Source: Zelonia costaricensis
Lineage: Eukaryota; Euglenozoa; Kinetoplastea; Trypanosomatida; Trypanosomatidae
DNA: 64,000 nt
Assembly (NCBI GenBank): GCA_030849075.1
Contig: JASAOO010003466.1
Span: 1 to 64,000, forward strand
Reading direction: 5' to 3'
In this document: piece after piece, positions 60,635 to 64,000 of the stretch
How positions within the stretch are numbered: the stretch's first letter is position 1
Layout: the number at the start of each line of letters is the position of its first letter
Position numbers and translations under genes: made by a program
Notes under the pieces: model-generated
Database searches by the model: none
What the model saw: the letters and a program-made list of their open reading frames with translations, nothing else
What the model was told of the DNA's origin: nothing

Positions 60635-62681
60635 GGCGGTTGGCGAGGGGGGAGGGGGAGGGGGAGGGGGGTGCGATGGTGATGATGATGAAGCGGTTCG
60701 GTGGATGTCCAAGGTTGGTGGCACTGCGGTTGCTGAGCCAGCGGCGGACTGCGCCACAGAGGTTCTGAGCGTGCGGCGATGACGAGAGAGAGAGAGCGGA
60801 GAACGAGAAAGACAGAGAGGGATTGGGGCTGAACACTGGACGGCGGCGAGCTGATCACACGACGAGGCACACCCGTGTGCGTGTGTGTGTGTGTGTGTGT
60901 GTCTGAGGACAGTAGTTTCTCGGCAGCAAGAGTGGAAAGAGAGAGAGACGGGAAGACAAGCGAAGAGAAGGGGGGGACTTTATCTGGCGTACGTGCCTGC
61001 TGGAACCGCGGCTGGGGTGTTCCTCGTGAGACCGTCACGAGACACGAGAAGACCGTGCTGCAGGGGAGAACGGGTGGCGCAACGCGCGGAGGCGACGCCG
61101 GTGAAGAAGCGTGAGAGAGAGAGCTGAAGCGGAAGAAGCGGGAGGAGTCCAGGGAGTTGGGATGGGATGGGTGTTGGCGGGGGGCGAAGGTGCGTTGCGT
61201 GACTGTGCGGAGAAGCTGCAAGAAAGGGAGGGAGCTGCTCGTGTGCGTGAGGGAGGGAGCAGGGGAGGTTGAGAAGGGGCGTGGGCAGCTGCCGACGGCG
61301 CGAGGCTGAACAAGCGGAACGCAAAATCACAGACACACAAGGCACACACGCAGAGACGCGCACACAGACACCGAAACGCGCGAGGAGATCGAGTACAGGT
61401 CGACGAGCAACAACAGAAAAGAAGGAAGAGAAGCAAGCAATCGATCAACGAGCTGATGTGGAACAACCGACGGGGAAAGGAGGGGAAGGGGTGATGAGGG
61501 GATGATGGAGATGACACTGCTGAGAACACGGCCACGGATAAGCGTGTGAGTGGGGGGGGAGGGTGACGGGCGTTGTTGGTGGGGAGCGGTAGACGAGTTG
61601 TTGGGGAGTTCGTGCCCAGAAGAGAGCGATGGGTGGAGAGATGGAGGAGGAGGCGGAAAGGTTGAGTATGTAGTGGAGAGTCGATACGATTGCGACTAGT
61701 CGCGGGCGGCATGAGGAGCGGCTGCGATGTGTGCGGAAAACTGTGCGCGTCTGTGCGAGCACCCACGCGCGCCTTCAGTTCATCCTCACTGTGCGGTCCT
61801 GCCCTGTCTGCGCCTCCCCCGCCCCAATTCATGTGCCGTCAACCTGCGACTTGTACACGCATTGGGCGGCAGCAGGCATGGCGCAGGGGGGGGTGGCCGT
61901 GGGTGGGGAGGGGATGGAAGACACGTGGCTGGCGGACCGAGCACGGCGAGGTTGCATTGCAGCACACGCACACGCACACGCACACACACACACACACACC
62001 GACGCACACACGGAGGAGGGGGAGGGGGCTTGCGTACGCTCAGCACGTGCAACTACTCGACCCCTCCCCCTCCCACGCTTGTACATGCTTGCGTGCAAAC
62101 CCGGCACATGCTGCGTCGTAGGTTCAGACAGCGGTCCCCATCTGCGTGACGCACCACTCGAGCACGATTTTTCTCCTCATCAGACTGCGAACTCTCATTG
62201 GTTTCTAGTGGCGCCGCATAGATACAGCGAGCACACGCTAATGCCGGGAGACACGCACGTACACACACACACACAAACACACACATAAATACACACACAA
62301 TCGCGTACAGGCGGATACGCTGGCAGAGGTATGAAGGAAGAGGGCAAGGGAAGAGAGGAGGCGAGCATCTACATGAACAACAGAACGAATAGCGGCAGTG
62401 TCGATGGGGTGAGTCCGTATGCCGATCATAAGCATCCAGAGGGGCTGGAGGGCAACGTGGTGTGGGCGAGAGGGATAGTAAGGACGACGGCCGGCACGTG
62501 TGTGTGGGAGGGGCTCGGGGGCCCTTCCGCACTACAAAGCACACTCCCCCCCCCCAGCTTGTACTCCAACGCAGACCTACACACAGCAAAGACGCCCTTG
62601 CTTGGACTTGGTTGATGTCGCCGCTCCCACCTCTCCATCTCTCTCTCTCGCTGATAGCCCTGACCGACACCCCCGACACGT
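60635..62681. other. Intergenic spacer in the synthetase array
   Basis: A GGGGGA repeat at about 60646-60671 is 12 bases upstream of the start codon. A TG run is at about 60877-60902. CA-rich blocks near 61320-61375, 61970-62000 and 62258-62302 lie toward the stop of the right-edge gene. No gene was seen. Confidence 0.7.
60765..60822 (-). promoter_or_regulatory. Candidate trans-splice acceptor for subfamily B copy 2
   Basis: On the minus strand CCCTCTCTGTCTTTCTCG continues through a CT-repeat to CGCACGCTCAG, with the AG at 60766-60765. It is 131 bases before the ATG with no ATG between. The long pyrimidine tract makes this one of the best candidates. Confidence 0.45.
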
Positions 62682-64000
62682 CTAATCCACAAACAGCGCC
62701 GCGATCTCGCTCGCGTACTGCTTGTCCAGTACCCCGCGCTTGAGCTTCAGCGCCGCCGTCAGCTGGCCGTTCTCGGGCGACCAGTCGTCATCGACAAGAC
62801 ACACGCGGCGCACCAGCTCGAAGTTGCTGCGCCGCGCGGCCTTCGCGACATCGGCGAGCGAAGCGGCGGCCTTGGCTAGAAGCGCCTTGTCCTTCAGCAG
62901 CGCCGGGTACTCGCCGGTAATCTCGTTCGCCGCCGCGAAGCGGCGCACGCGGCCCTCGTCTGTCAGCACGAGCGCGCAGATGTAGTTCTTCGTGGGGTCG
63001 ACGAGAACGGACATGCAGTTGTTCAGCACCAGTGGGTGGTTGCTGTAGATCGCCTCCAGCGCCTCCATCGCAATGTACTCGCCCAGGCAGTTCTTCGCCA
63101 GCGCCTTGATGCGGCCCACGATGGCAACACAACCGTTGGCATCGACGGTGCCGACGTCGCCGGTGTGGAACCACCCGTCCTCGTCCAGCGCCTGCTTCGT
63201 CAGTTCCGGCTGCTTGTAGTACCCCTTGAAGAGGAACGGGCCGCGCAGGCAGAGCTCCCCGCGAGGGTGCGGCTGGTCCGTGTGCTTGTACTCCTCCGTG
63301 TCCACGAGCTTCAGCTCCTCGGTCAGCAACGCCTGGCCCACAATCGACGGCGTCATCTCGCCCAACCGCGTGATGGCGCCGACACACACCGTCTCTGTGA
63401 GGCCCCAGCCAATCACGATGTTCCCAAACACCACATTCACGAACTCCTGCGTCGAGGCGGAGAGGGGCCCACCGCCGCTAAGGAAGGCCCGCACACGACC
63501 GCCCAGTGCGGCGCGCGGTAGCTTGAACACCTTCTCGTTCCAGTAAGGCGTCTCCTTGCCCGCCTTCAGCGACGCCAGACGGCTCTGGTACGCGTGATCG
63601 AAGACTTGACGCTTGAGAGAGCCGGGCGGCGGCAACTTCGCCTCCACAGCCTTGCGCAGAGTGTCGAAGACGCGGGGCACGCCGATGAACAGCGTCGGCC
63701 GGAACTCTGCAAAGTCGCCGCGTGGCTTTGCCGTCGCGTCCGTCAGCGTGCGCGGGTTGCCGAAGGCGACGTGCGAGCGGCGCGCCAGGAAGATGTTCAC
63801 GACGCCAAACTCCAAAATGTGGGCGAGAGGAAGGTAGGAGAGGTAGCAGTCGTCGGGGCTCTGATTCAACATGCTGTACAGCCAGTGGTCCATCGCGAGG
63901 ATGCCGGAGACGATGCTGCCGTGCGTGTGGATGACGCCCTTCGGGTCGCCCGTCGTGCCGCTCGTGTACATGATCAGCGCCACCGCGTCGTTGTCCGTCG
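62682..64000 (-). CDS. Long-chain fatty acyl-CoA synthetase, subfamily A, 5' end cut by window edge
   Basis: The frame is open to the right edge, so about 438 C-terminal codons are visible and roughly 270 N-terminal residues lie outside. The visible part starts just before the ATP loop (DNDAVALIMYTSGTTGDPKG). It contains LPLAHILEF, WGLTET (Trp replaces the usual Tyr), GWFHTGDV, and RIKALAKNCLGEYIAMEALE with the presumed catalytic lysine intact. It ends AALFVD. The stretch from KHTDQP through GYYKQPELTKQALDEDGWF matches the 711-residue gene almost exactly, so these two form one subfamily. It is predicted active if the missing part is normal. It is the first array gene in transcription order within this window. 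Confidence 0.94.
   Translation of the reverse strand, partial: TDNDAVALIMYTSGTTGDPKGVIHTHGSIVSGILAMDHWLYSMLNQSPDDCYLSYLPLAHILEFGVVNIFLARRSHVAFGNPRTLTDATAKPRGDFAEFRPTLFIGVPRVFDTLRKAVEAKLPPPGSLKRQVFDHAYQSRLASLKAGKETPYWNEKVFKLPRAALGGRVRAFLSGGGPLSASTQEFVNVVFGNIVIGWGLTETVCVGAITRLGEMTPSIVGQALLTEELKLVDTEEYKHTDQPHPRGELCLRGPFLFKGYYKQPELTKQALDEDGWFHTGDVGTVDANGCVAIVGRIKALAKNCLGEYIAMEALEAIYSNHPLVLNNCMSVLVDPTKNYICALVLTDEGRVRRFAAANEITGEYPALLKDKALLAKAAASLADVAKAARRSNFELVRRVCLVDDDWSPENGQLTAALKLKRGVLDKQYASEIAALFVD

Overview
The window looks like a stretch of a Leishmania or closely related trypanosomatid (Leishmaniinae) nuclear chromosome. It is GC-rich and all fifteen recognisable genes lie on the minus strand without introns. 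They are separated by long, microsatellite-rich spacers. The window includes a gene found only in kinetoplastids, the mitochondrial RNA-editing ligase KREL1. The gene order (acyl-CoA synthetase array, sideroflexin, editing ligase, DDI1-like protease) agrees with what I recall of one arm of Leishmania major chromosome 1 and the related part of Trypanosoma brucei chromosome 9. This was not checked against a database. Species and strain cannot be decided from the sequence alone.

Layout in transcription order, right to left. (1) From 64000 down to 39583 there is a tandem array of five long-chain fatty acyl-CoA synthetase (ACS) genes. The first is cut by the right edge, three are normal-sized, and the last encodes a giant 1998-residue protein whose ATP-binding loop and adenylation lysine region have decayed. 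(2) 37870 to 28301 holds an unrecognised 856-residue protein and a two-zinc-knuckle protein, separated by a 5.7-kb spacer with no convincing gene. (3) 27496 to 15390 holds the U4/U6 snRNP protein PRP3, a sideroflexin, a WDR20/CreC-like WD-repeat protein and KREL1. (4) 14424 to 1 holds a TBCK-like pseudokinase-TBC-rhodanese protein, a DDI1-type UBL-protease-UBA protein, an atypical EF-hand protein, and the N-terminal 314 residues of an unknown protein cut by the left edge.

The genes do not form one pathway. They look like a single polycistronic RNA polymerase II unit, in which mRNAs are separated by trans-splicing and polyadenylation. The ACS array is the only clear functional block: it activates fatty acids as acyl-CoAs. 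The other genes cover mitochondrial RNA repair, mitochondrial amino acid transport, splicing, Rab regulation and ubiquitin-linked proteolysis. No tRNA, rRNA, CRISPR array, transposon or strand-switch region was seen.

The most striking non-genic pattern is repeat polarity. In the mRNA sense, most genes have CA repeats in the 5' flank and TG repeats just after the stop codon. Start codons were chosen as ATG. Longer open frames that begin at GTG or TTG were trimmed to the first sensible ATG. Two ambiguous bases (7695 and 55991) mark uncertain assembly in repeats.
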